A DNA stretch of 8,505 nucleotides, from positions 1 through 8,505 of the forward strand of contig CAMNHH010000097.1 of assembly GCA_946539175.1 (NCBI GenBank). The letters are read 5' to 3'. The DNA is from an uncultured Clostridia bacterium (GTDB lineage Bacteria > Bacillota > Clostridia > Oscillospirales > Oscillospiraceae). Shown in pieces: positions 1 to 6,979 of this stretch; within the stretch, counting starts at the first letter, position 1; every line of letters begins with the position of its first letter. The notes below the pieces were generated by a model that saw only the letters and a list, made by a program, of their open reading frames with translations, did not search any database and had not been told where the DNA came from. The translations under genes were made by a program, and so were the position numbers.

Positions 1-2151
1 GACAACTTCTGGGAGCACGGCTCCGGTCCCTGCGGCCCCTGCTCGGAGATCTACTACGACCGGGGCGAGAAGTACGGCTGCGGCAAGCCGGGCTGCACCG
101 TGGGCTGCGACTGCGACCGCTACATGGAGGTCTGGAACAACGTCTTCTCCCAGTTTGACAACGACGGCCACGGCAACTACACCGACCTGGCCCAGAAGAA
201 CATCGACACCGGCATGGGCCTGGAGCGTCTGGCGGTGGTCTGCCAGGACGTGGACTCCCTCTTCGACGTGGACACCGTCATGAACATCACCAAAAGAGTG
301 ACGGAGCTCACCGGCGCCTCCTATGGCCAGAGCCACAAAACCGACGTGAGCCTGCGGGTCATCACCGACCACATCCGCTCCGCCACCTTCATGATCGCAG
401 ACGGCGTGCTGCCCTCCAACGAGGGCCGGGGCTACGTGCTGCGCCGTCTGCTCCGCCGGGCCGCCCGCCACGGCAAGCTGCTGGGGGTGGACAAGCCCTT
501 CCTTTTTGACGTGGTGGATACCGTCGTCCGGGAAAACGAGGGCCACTATCCCTACCTGCGCCAGCGGCAGAGCTTCATCACCAAGGTCATCAAGTCCGAG
601 GAGGAGACCTTCGGCAAGACCCTGGACGGCGGTCTGCGGATCTTCTCCGAGATGCTGGAGGCCCACAAGGCCGCGGGCGAGACCGTATTCTCCGGCGAGG
701 ACGCCTTCAAGCTCTCCGACACCTACGGCTTCCCCCTGGATCTCACCGTGGACATGGCCGAGGAGGCCGGCATGAGCGTGGATCAGGAGAGCTTCCGAAA
801 GCTGCTGCAGGAGCAGAAGGTCCGGGCCAGAGAGGCCCGCAAGAAGCTGGGCGACCTGGCCTGGGAGGGCATCGACCTGGGTCTGGACAACAGCCCCACG
901 GAATTCACCGGCTACGAGAAGAACGAGGACGCGGCCAGAGTTCTGGCGGTGGTGGTGGACGGAGAGGTCTCCGGCGCCATCGCCGGCGGCGAGGACGGCA
1001 TCCTGGTGCTGGACAAGACCCCCTTCTACGCCGAAATGGGCGGCCAGACCGCGGACTACGGCACCATTACCGTGGGCGAGTCCGTCTTTGAGGTCCGCAA
1101 CGTGCTGAAGGACAAGGGCGGCAAGTATCTGCACCACGGCCATCTGGTCAGCGGCGAGATCAAGACCGACGATCTGGCCAGGGCTGCCATCGACGTGACC
1201 CGCCGTCAGGCCATTCGCCGGGCCCATTCCGCCACCCACATGCTCCAGGCCGCTCTGGAGGCCGTGCTGGGCGACCACTGCCATCAGGCGGGTTCACTGG
1301 TGGAGCCCGACCACCTGCGCTTTGACTTCACCCACTTCTCCGCCGTGACCCCCGCCGAGCTGGCGGAGGTGAACCGCCGGGTCATGGAGATGATTCTGGC
1401 GGGCTACCCGGTGGAGACCCTGGTGCTGCCCATTGCCGAGGCCCAGAAGCTGGGGGCCACCGCCCTCTTTGGCGAGAAGTACGGCGACATCGTCCGGGTC
1501 GTGAAGATGGGTCCCTCCCTGGAGTTCTGCGGCGGCACCCATCTGGACAACACCGCCAAGGCGGGTCTCTTCCGCATCACCTCCGAGGGTTCTGTGGCCT
1601 CCGGCGTCCGCCGGATCGAGGCCATCACAGGGCCCGCGGTGCTGGACGAGATCGACCGCTTCCAGAGCACCCTGATCCGGACCGCCGAGATCCTGAAGAC
1701 CAGCCCCGGCGAGCTGATCCACAAGGCGGAGGCCACTGTGAACGAGCTGAAGGAGCTGCGCCAGCAGATGGAGGCCATGAAGGACAGACTGCTCTCCGGC
1801 GAGCTGCAGCAGCTCACCGCCTCCGCCCAGGAGGTGAAGGGTCTGCACGTGCTGACCGCCATTCGCAGCGGCATGGGCGTGCCGGATCTGCGGAAGTTCG
1901 GTGACCTGCTGCGGGACAAGGACCCCAACGTGGTGGGCGTGCTGGCCTCCGAGAACGAGGGCAAGATCTCCGTGCTGGCGGTCTGCGGCGCCAACGCCGT
2001 GAAGCAGGGCGTCAAGGCCGGCGTGCTGGTGAAAACCATCCTCTCCGCCTGCGGCGGCTCCGGCGGCGGCAAGCCCGATTCCGCCATGGGCGGCTGCAAG
2101 GATCTGGAGGCTCTGAAAAACGAGCTCAAGAAGCTGCCCGAGCTGATTTGA
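1..2151 (+). CDS. alaS: Alanyl-tRNA synthetase (AlaRS), 5'-truncated by the window
   Basis: Cytoplasmic class II aminoacyl-tRNA synthetase that attaches alanine to tRNA-Ala and edits mischarged Ser/Gly. The frame is open from base 1, so the gene begins upstream; the ATG at 100 is internal. About 716 residues are present against ~875 for the family, so roughly 160 N-terminal residues (class II motifs 1 and 2) are missing. Visible marks: the GPCGPCSEIYYD segment at the left edge; a Cys-rich insert (CGKPGC then CDCDRY, about 79-123) of the kind seen in Firmicutes AlaRS; class II motif 3 as DTGMGLERL at 205-231; the editing-domain zinc motif HSATH from 1225 paired with CGGTH from 1528; a helical linker near 1700-1830; and the glycine-rich C-Ala/DHHA1 tail (CGGSGGGKPD) from about 2050. 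It ends in TGA at 2149-2151. No terminator follows before the HIT gene, so the two are probably co-transcribed. Confidence 0.98.
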   Translation, partial: DNFWEHGSGPCGPCSEIYYDRGEKYGCGKPGCTVGCDCDRYMEVWNNVFSQFDNDGHGNYTDLAQKNIDTGMGLERLAVVCQDVDSLFDVDTVMNITKRVTELTGASYGQSHKTDVSLRVITDHIRSATFMIADGVLPSNEGRGYVLRRLLRRAARHGKLLGVDKPFLFDVVDTVVRENEGHYPYLRQRQSFITKVIKSEEETFGKTLDGGLRIFSEMLEAHKAAGETVFSGEDAFKLSDTYGFPLDLTVDMAEEAGMSVDQESFRKLLQEQKVRAREARKKLGDLAWEGIDLGLDNSPTEFTGYEKNEDAARVLAVVVDGEVSGAIAGGEDGILVLDKTPFYAEMGGQTADYGTITVGESVFEVRNVLKDKGGKYLHHGHLVSGEIKTDDLARAAIDVTRRQAIRRAHSATHMLQAALEAVLGDHCHQAGSLVEPDHLRFDFTHFSAVTPAELAEVNRRVMEMILAGYPVETLVLPIAEAQKLGATALFGEKYGDIVRVVKMGPSLEFCGGTHLDNTAKAGLFRITSEGSVASGVRRIEAITGPAVLDEIDRFQSTLIRTAEILKTSPGELIHKAEATVNELKELRQQMEAMKDRLLSGELQQLTASAQEVKGLHVLTAIRSGMGVPDLRKFGDLLRDKDPNVVGVLASENEGKISVLAVCGANAVKQGVKAGVLVKTILSACGGSGGGKPDSAMGGCKDLEALKNELKKLPELI

Positions 2152-2210
2152 CAGGGGGAGCGGCGCCCTCGCCGGCCCGCCCTTCCGAATTTGAACAAGG
2201 AGGAACAACC

Positions 2211-2549
2211 ATGAACGACTGCCTTTTCTGCAAGATCATTGCCGGGGAGATCCCCTCTAAGAAGGTCTACGAGGACGAGCTGTGCTTCGCCTTCTATGAC
2301 ATCGCCCCCCTGGCCCCCACCCATTTCTTAGTGGTGCCTAAGAAGCACCTGGCCTCTGCCGCCGAGATCGGTGAGCAGGACGCGGCCCTGGTGGGCCACA
2401 TCTACGCGGTCATTGCGAAGCTGGCCAAGGAGCTGGGCTTTGCCGAGGGCTTCCGGGTGGTTACCAACTGCGGCGCCATCGCCGGCCAGACCGTCCACCA
2501 TCTGCACTTCCACGTGCTGGCGGGCAAGGAGCTGGGCGCGTTCAACTGA
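2211..2549 (+). CDS. hinT: HINT-type histidine triad (HIT) nucleotide-binding protein
   Basis: A 112-residue HIT protein of the HINT branch. This family hydrolyses purine nucleoside phosphoramidates and aminoacyl-adenylates; the exact cellular role here is not visible. The triad is H97-L-H99-F-H101 near the C terminus, preceded by GQTV; H99 matches the catalytic middle histidine. C4-x-x-C7 with H46 fits the zinc site found in many bacterial members, and PTHFLVVPKKH (36-46) is the family's conserved strand. The ATG at 2211 is chosen because AAGGAGG (2197-2203) lies 7 bases upstream. An in-frame ATG at 2148 would overlap the alaS stop, has no good ribosome site and adds a Pro/Gly-rich non-family leader. 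It lies 59 bp after alaS. A link to AlaRS, whose aminoacyl-adenylate is a possible HINT substrate, is inference only. The family is certain; the symbol is a family-level label. Confidence 0.93.
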   Translation: MNDCLFCKIIAGEIPSKKVYEDELCFAFYDIAPLAPTHFLVVPKKHLASAAEIGEQDAALVGHIYAVIAKLAKELGFAEGFRVVTNCGAIAGQTVHHLHFHVLAGKELGAFN

Positions 2550-2556
2550 TCCATAC

Positions 2557-2598
2557 GGGCTGTCCCCATCCTTGCGGGATGCGGACAGCCCTTTCTCT
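2557..2598 (+). terminator. Hairpin terminator between the HIT gene and comEC
   Basis: Arms at 2557-2571 and 2577-2591 pair over 14 of 15 positions, with one C-C mismatch and a 5-base loop. The outer nine pairs (GGGCTGTCC with GGACAGCCC) are perfect. A pyrimidine tract TTTCTCTCT follows. It starts 7 bases after the HIT stop codon and ends before the comEC ribosome site at 2602-2609. The stem is strong but the T-tract is interrupted by C, so termination may be partial. It probably marks the end of the alaS-HIT transcription unit. Confidence 0.7.
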
Positions 2599-2614
2599 CT
2601 GAAAGGAGGCCGTC

Positions 2615-4942
2615 ATGCGAAAACTGCTCTGCTTCACCGCAGGCTTCGTATGCGCCTGCCTTCTGACGGTGTATCTGCTGCCGGAGGCTTGGCTGATGGG
2701 GGCCGCCGGAGTCGGGGCCGCTCTGCTCTTGGGTCTCGTTGTTTTCCGCCTTCTCCGCCGGAGCGGCGGCCCCGTGAAGAAAACGCCTCCGGTCCTGCGT
2801 CGGGTGCTCTGCGCCGCTCTGGGCCTGGGCTTTGGGCTACTCTGGTGCTGGGGCTATGCCGCTCTGCGGCTCTCCCCGGCCCGGGCTGCGGAGGGCTCCT
2901 ATGGGAATCTGACGGCGGAGCTCTGCTCCTATCCCGTGGAGGCGGACTACGGCCACCGGGCCGACGCGTTTCTCAACCTTTCCGGAAAGCGGGTCAGGGC
3001 CCGGCTCTATCTCTACGGAACGTTGCCGGAGCTGGAGCCCGGCGATCTGATTCGGGGCAGCTTCAGTCTGCGGCGGGCGGACCGGAACGCGGACGGAGAT
3101 ACCACTCTGGCCCTGCAATCCGCCGGAATCCTGCTGACGGGCTCCGGCCGGGTGACGGACTGGGCCCCGGGAGGCGGGCCCCTGCGGTACTTCCCTGCCC
3201 GGCTGTCCCGCCGGATCTTCCTCCGGCTGGGGGACTTGATCCCCGCCGACGCGGCGGGTCTGCCCCAGGCCATGCTCACCGGCGATCGCAGCGGTCTGTC
3301 TGAGGCGCAGCGCTCCGATCTCTCCGCCGCCGGGGCCTCCCACGTCATTGCGGTATCCGGCCTCCACGTTTCCATGCTGCTGGCCGTGCTGATTCTGCTG
3401 ACAGGCCGGGGACGGCTCTCGGTCATTCTGGGACTGCCCCTGCTGGGGCTGTTCGTGCTGATGACAGGCGCCTCTCCCTCGGTGATCCGGGCGGCTTTGA
3501 TGCTGAGTCTCCTTCTGCTGGCGCCCCTCCTCCGGGAGGAGAACGATCCGCCCACTTCCCTGGCGCTGGCGGCCCTGCTGATCCTGCTGGCAAATCCCTG
3601 GGCAGCGGCGAATCTCAGCTTCCAGCTCTCCTTCGGGGCGGTGGCAGGTCTGCTGCTGGTGACCCGGCCCCTTCTGGATTATCTGCTGGCCCTGCCCCCG
3701 GTGAAGCGGCTGCTCCGCTGGCCGGGCCCCAAGGGCTGGCCCCTTCCGCTCCGTCTGCCGCTGCAGTGGCTGCTGTGGCGGCTGCCCCGCTTTCTCTGCG
3801 CCAGTCTCGCCGCCACCCTGGGCGCTCTGATCTTTACGGTCCCCATCACCGCGGCAGTCTTCGGCTCCGCGGCGGTATACAGCGTGCTGACCAATCTGTT
3901 TGTGCTGCCCCTGGCCACCCTGGTCCTCACCGGATCCCTGGCGGTGCTGGCCCTGGGGCTCATCAGCACCACCCTCGGCGGCTGGGCCGGGTGGCTCCTG
4001 GCCTGGCCGGCCCGGGGGATTCTGTGCCTCTGCCGCCTGATTGCCCGGCTGCCGGGCCACAGTCTCTGGATGGACGCTTACGGTCTGGCCTTCCTGGGCT
4101 TCGCCTATCTGCTGCTCCTGCTGCTGGCTCTGCTGCGGAGCAGGAAATACGGCATTCTCCTGCTCTGCCTGTTGGCCGGGCTGACCGCCGCGGCGGGTCT
4201 GCAGGCGCTGGACGCCCGGCGGGGCCGGTTCACCCTGGCCGCCCTGGACGTGGGCCAGGGGCAGTGCGTCTGCCTCCGGTGCGGCGACTACACCGCCGTG
4301 GTGGACTGCGGCGGCTCCGGCTCCTACACCGGCAGCCTGGCGGCCGAGTGGCTGGAGCGGCACGGGGCAGCCCGGGTGGACGATCTGATCCTCACCCACT
4401 ATGACAGCGACCACATGGAGGGAGTCCCCGCTCTGCTGGCCCGGCTCCCGGTGACGGAGCTGTGGCTGCCGGACCTGGACTTTGACCCGGAGAACCGGGC
4501 CGCCGTGGAGGCCGCCGCCGCGGAGAACGGCACGACCCTGCGTTACGTCCGGGAGGACATGCAGCTGGCTCTGCCCGGCGGAACGCTGCGGCTTTTCGCC
4601 CCGGTTTCCGACAGAAATGACAACGCCGCCTGCGTTTGCGTCTTGTTTTCCGCGGGAGAATATGATATGCTAATCACCGGGGACCTGGACGCCGCGGGAG
4701 AATACGTCCTGCTGGAGCAAAAGCATCTGCCGGACGTGGAGCTATACGTGGCAGGCCATCACGGCTCCGCCGGCTCCTCCACCCAGGCCCTGCTGGAGGC
4801 CATCCGTCCCGAGACGGTCTTCGTCAGCGTGGGCCGGAACTCCTACGGTCTGCCCAGCGCCGAGGCCCTGGCCCGCATGGAGGCGGCAGGCGCCCGCATC
4901 CTCCGCACCGACGAATACGGCAATCTGGAAATAGGACGGTGA
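2615..4942 (+). CDS. comEC: ComEC/Rec2 family DNA-uptake channel protein
   Basis: A 775-residue integral membrane protein of the ComEC family, which forms the inner-membrane channel for single-stranded DNA during natural transformation. Start: ATG at 2615 with AAAGGAGG (2602-2609) five bases upstream. Order of parts: N-terminal hydrophobic helices (about 5-85); a soluble DUF4131-like segment (about 90-180); the Competence membrane domain, opened by GDRSGL (223-228) and HVIAVSGLHVS (243-253) and continuing as many helices to about residue 535; then a C-terminal metallo-beta-lactamase-like domain. The latter shows LDVGQGQ (544-550), H595-Y-D597-S-D599-H600, TGDLD (688-692) and GHHGS (714-718), as in the predicted ComEC nuclease domain. 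The length is usual for a full three-part ComEC. Residues 742-748 read NSYGLPS where relatives usually have GHP. It lies 4 bases before holA, so they are probably translated from one mRNA. Presence of comEC alone does not prove competence. Confidence 0.96.
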   Translation: MRKLLCFTAGFVCACLLTVYLLPEAWLMGAAGVGAALLLGLVVFRLLRRSGGPVKKTPPVLRRVLCAALGLGFGLLWCWGYAALRLSPARAAEGSYGNLTAELCSYPVEADYGHRADAFLNLSGKRVRARLYLYGTLPELEPGDLIRGSFSLRRADRNADGDTTLALQSAGILLTGSGRVTDWAPGGGPLRYFPARLSRRIFLRLGDLIPADAAGLPQAMLTGDRSGLSEAQRSDLSAAGASHVIAVSGLHVSMLLAVLILLTGRGRLSVILGLPLLGLFVLMTGASPSVIRAALMLSLLLLAPLLREENDPPTSLALAALLILLANPWAAANLSFQLSFGAVAGLLLVTRPLLDYLLALPPVKRLLRWPGPKGWPLPLRLPLQWLLWRLPRFLCASLAATLGALIFTVPITAAVFGSAAVYSVLTNLFVLPLATLVLTGSLAVLALGLISTTLGGWAGWLLAWPARGILCLCRLIARLPGHSLWMDAYGLAFLGFAYLLLLLLALLRSRKYGILLLCLLAGLTAAAGLQALDARRGRFTLAALDVGQGQCVCLRCGDYTAVVDCGGSGSYTGSLAAEWLERHGAARVDDLILTHYDSDHMEGVPALLARLPVTELWLPDLDFDPENRAAVEAAAAENGTTLRYVREDMQLALPGGTLRLFAPVSDRNDNAACVCVLFSAGEYDMLITGDLDAAGEYVLLEQKHLPDVELYVAGHHGSAGSSTQALLEAIRPETVFVSVGRNSYGLPSAEALARMEAAGARILRTDEYGNLEIGR

Positions 4943-4946
4943 GACC

Positions 4947-5972
4947 ATGGCCGACAACAATCTGGACCGGCTGAAATCTGACCTGAAACTGAATACCCCC
5001 GCCCGGCTTTACGTCTTCCACGGGGAGGAGGCCTATCTGCGGAACTACTATCTGGACCGCCTCAAGGCAGCCGTGGTGGAGGACTTTGCCGAGGCCTTCA
5101 ACTACCACCGCTTCAACGCCGACACCATCTCCCTCCAGGCGGTGCTGGACAGCATCGAGGCCCTGCCCATGATGGCCCAGCGCTCTTTGATCCGCATCGA
5201 CGACGTGAACTTCTTCGCTCTGGGGGAGGACGGTCCTTCCTACGCCAAATTCTTCTCGGACATTCCCGACTACTGTACCGTGGTGCTGGTCTACGAGACT
5301 GTGGAATTCAAGATCGACAAGCGGAAAAAAGCCCTGGCGGAGCTTTTTGAACAAGCCGTGGTGGTGGACTTCATCCAGCCCTCGGACCGGGAGCTGGTGA
5401 GCTGGATCGCCCGGCATCTGAAGAAGCAGAACAAGCGGATCACCGTGGAGGACGCGCAATATCTGATCCATCGCACCGGCGGCTCCATGACGGCCCTGCT
5501 GGGAGAGATCGGGAAGCTCTGCGCCTACAGCGAGGAGGATACCGTCACCCGGGCCCACATCGACCTGCTGGTGGAGCCGGTTCTGGAGGCGGAGACCTGG
5601 GATCTCACCGACGCCATGGCGGCGGGCCGCTACGAGTCCGCCCTGCAGATTCTCCGTGCCCTGCTGCAGAAGCAGGAGGAGCCCATCAAGATTCTGGGCG
5701 GCATCGGCGGGCAGTTCCGGCGTCTGCTGGCGGCCAAGCGCCTCATGGCCGCAGGCAAGCGGCAGCAGGATCTGATGAAGCTCTGCGGCATCGGCGGCTA
5801 CTCTGCCCAGAAGACCATGGACGCCGCCCGGCGGCTGCCGGAGCGCTTCTGCGCCCGGGCCGTGGAGCTCTGCCTGGAGGCGGACGAGAAGCTGAAGACC
5901 TCCTACGACGACCCGGAGCGGGTCCTGGAGTTTTTGGTGCTGGAGCTGGCGGGAGAGTCCCGGAACGGATAA
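4947..5972 (+). CDS. holA: DNA polymerase III delta subunit
   Basis: A 341-residue HolA, the clamp-loader subunit that opens the beta sliding clamp and loads it on DNA during replication. The N-terminal segment LYVFHGEEAYLRNYYLDRLK (about 21-40) is the family's characteristic opening; this AAA+-like domain lacks a working ATP site in the family. The middle part holds the helical LIHRTGGSMTALLGEIGKL motif, and the C-terminal third (LLQKQEEPIKILGGIGGQFR onward) is the collar domain typical of delta. Full family length, no frame damage. The ATG at 4947 begins 4 bases after the comEC stop; the preceding purine stretch (AGGACGGTGAG) is a modest ribosome site, consistent with translational coupling. 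comEC-holA adjacency is common in bacteria. The stop codon TAA (5970-5972) lies 5 bases before the palindromic element at 5978. Confidence 0.97.
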   Translation: MADNNLDRLKSDLKLNTPARLYVFHGEEAYLRNYYLDRLKAAVVEDFAEAFNYHRFNADTISLQAVLDSIEALPMMAQRSLIRIDDVNFFALGEDGPSYAKFFSDIPDYCTVVLVYETVEFKIDKRKKALAELFEQAVVVDFIQPSDRELVSWIARHLKKQNKRITVEDAQYLIHRTGGSMTALLGEIGKLCAYSEEDTVTRAHIDLLVEPVLEAETWDLTDAMAAGRYESALQILRALLQKQEEPIKILGGIGGQFRRLLAAKRLMAAGKRQQDLMKLCGIGGYSAQKTMDAARRLPERFCARAVELCLEADEKLKTSYDDPERVLEFLVLELAGESRNG

Positions 5973-5977
5973 ATCGT

Positions 5978-6048
5978 TAGGGGCCGACGCCCACGTCGGC
6001 TCTCGTTTCCGGACGGAAACACAGGGCCGATGTGGGCATCGGCCCCTA
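5978..6048. repeat. Intergenic palindromic element A (71 bp, nested hairpins)
   Basis: The outer arms 5978-6000 and 6026-6048 (23 nt each) are inverted copies with two mismatches. Each arm is itself a small palindrome: GCCGAC/GTCGGC around GCCCAC on the left and GCCGAT/ATCGGC around GTGGGC on the right. The centre carries a third perfect hairpin, GTTTCCG-GA-CGGAAAC at 6005-6020. The ends read TAGGGGCC and GGCCCCTA, the latter continuing CGG. It fills most of the 96-bp gap between holA and the Toprim gene. No T-tract follows, so it is not a typical terminator. The nested layout resembles REP/BIME-like or palindromic mini-elements. A dispersed family is inferred from its likeness to the element at 6468-6539; copy number in the genome cannot be seen here. 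Confidence 0.75.
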
Positions 6049-6068
6049 CGGTGCTGGTGAATCCCGAA

Positions 6069-6740
6069 ATGGATAAGATCAAGATCAAGGAGGCCCTTGT
6101 GGTGGAGGGCCGATACGACAAAAACACGCTGTCTCAGATCATCGACGCCCCCATCTTCGTCACCAACGGCTTTGGGATCTTCAAGGACCCGGAGACGCTT
6201 TCCCTGCTGCGGCGTGCGGCGGAGCAGCGGGGCCTCATCGTCCTGACGGACAGCGACGGAGCGGGCTTCGTGATCCGCAACCATCTGAAAGGGGCCATCG
6301 ACCCCGCCCTGGTGAAGCACGCCTATATCCCCGACGTCCCCGGCAAGGAAAAGCGCAAATCCGCCCCCGGCAGGGAGGGCAAGCTGGGCGTGGAGGGCAT
6401 GGAGCCGGCCACCCTGCTCACCGCGTTAAAGAACGCCGGAGCGAGCTTCCTGGACGAAACCGAAGTCGGGGCGAGCATCGCGCATCCCACCCCGGCTAAC
6501 CCGGAACGGTACGACGGGACGAACAATGCTCGCCCCTACGAGGCCATCACAAAAACCGACCTCTACGAGCTGGGCCTGTCGGGCCGCCCGGACAGCCGGG
6601 AAAAACGCCTCGCCCTGCAAAAGCGCCTGGGTCTGCCCGAAAACATGAGCGCCAACGCCCTGCTGACGGCGCTGAACTGTATCATAAGCCGCGACGGTCT
6701 TTATCATCTGGTCAAAGAAGGAACCCCAAATGTCTATTGA
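6069..6740 (+). CDS. Toprim-domain RNase M5-like protein carrying an in-frame repeat insert
   Basis: A 223-residue protein with an N-terminal Toprim domain and a C-terminal region like that of ribonuclease M5 (the former DUF4093). Toprim acidic residues are visible: E13 in LVVEGRYD, and D61-S-D63 in LTDSDGAG. HAYIPDVPGKEKRK and GKLGVEGM follow. The C-terminal part, ITKTDLYELGLSG to MSANALLTALN, aligns by eye with the RNase M5 tail. RNase M5 matures 5S rRNA, but Clostridia often have a second Toprim paralogue with GRYDKN and GFGIF motifs like this one, so no symbol is given. The ATG at 6069 (MDKIKIKE) is preferred; the in-frame ATG at 6030 lies inside palindromic element A and adds 13 non-family residues. 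The ribosome site is weak (GGTGA, 6056-6060). Residues 134-157 come from palindromic element B. The stop overlaps the ATG of the broken gene at 6730. Confidence 0.9.
   Translation: MDKIKIKEALVVEGRYDKNTLSQIIDAPIFVTNGFGIFKDPETLSLLRRAAEQRGLIVLTDSDGAGFVIRNHLKGAIDPALVKHAYIPDVPGKEKRKSAPGREGKLGVEGMEPATLLTALKNAGASFLDETEVGASIAHPTPANPERYDGTNNARPYEAITKTDLYELGLSGRPDSREKRLALQKRLGLPENMSANALLTALNCIISRDGLYHLVKEGTPNVY
6468..6539. repeat. Palindromic element B inside the Toprim coding sequence
   Basis: GGGGCGAGCAT (6468-6478) and ATGCTCGCCCC (6526-6536) are perfect 11-bp inverted arms. The pairing extends imperfectly inwards: over 21 positions, 17 match. The right end reads GCCCCTACG, identical to the right end of element A, and the two elements are almost the same length. 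It lies between the Toprim domain and the conserved ITKTDLYELGLSG block. As delimited here it spans exactly 24 codons (G134 to Y157), so the frame is kept. The encoded stretch is rich in Ala, Pro, Asn and Gly and looks like a flexible loop, unlike the flanking family sequence. Exact insertion borders cannot be fixed without a homologue lacking the element. Confidence 0.72.
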
Positions 6741-6979
6741 CGTCACGATTCGGCAAAGGCTTTTCGGCACAAAAACGCTCCCACGAAAAGTCATTTCAGG
6801 AGATCATTTGGCTGGATGACAAATCGGAAGACGGATGATACCAACTTCCCTATCCCACTTTTTTGGAACGGATTCCGGCCGGTAAACAATCCGATTACGA
6901 CGCAAATCACTTCATTCTCGAGCCGCTCACATCAGAGGAAATCCACAGGATAATGCCCGACGCAGCGACTTGCAAGTGA
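6730..6979 (+). pseudogene. Decayed small gene, unrecognised, with frameshift and internal stop
   Basis: An ATG at 6730 overlaps the Toprim stop and has a good ribosome site (AAGAAGGA) 7 bases upstream. It opens MSIDVTIRQRLFGTKTLPRK, which reads like the start of a real protein, but stops at TGA 6817-6819 after 29 residues. In the next frame (frame 2), IIWLDDKSEDG leads to TGA at 6836-6838. The same frame then resumes as YQLPYPTFLERIP, with DYDANHFILEPLTSEEIHRI further on, and ends at 6977-6979. Together these look like one coding region broken by a frameshift near 6800 and by one in-frame stop. A six-T run at 6859-6864 is a possible further slippage site. Base composition is visibly less GC-rich than the neighbours. 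I do not recognise the family. Alternatives are a real 29-residue peptide or two unrelated remnants. Translational coupling to the Toprim gene is inferred. Confidence 0.5.

Noticed and set aside
2148..2210. Upstream start for the HIT protein
   Set aside because: It would add about 21 Pro/Ala-rich residues, and the ribosome site AAGGAGG at 2197-2203 points to the ATG at 2211.
1294..2324. Overlapping minus-strand open frames opposite alaS
   Set aside because: Two different frames both stay open because of GC bias; neither shows a domain or a ribosome site.
2371..3303. Second + strand frame (310 codons) across the HIT gene and the comEC start
   Set aside because: Arg/Pro/Ser-rich translation out of frame with two clear genes; it also runs through the terminator hairpin.
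2837..4414. Long minus-strand open frame (525 codons) opposite comEC
   Set aside because: Gln/Gly/Pro-rich translation with no domain; it is the antisense shadow of a GC-rich gene whose + strand product is clearly ComEC.
4824..6320. Long minus-strand open frame (498 codons) opposite the comEC end, holA and the Toprim gene start
   Set aside because: It crosses three well supported + strand genes and a repeat, and its His/Gln/Gly-rich translation shows no family features.
5978..6539. CRISPR array or transposon bounded by elements A and B
   Set aside because: There are only two elements, 420 bp apart, with different core sequences, no spacer regularity and no transposase between them; the intervening DNA is the Toprim gene.
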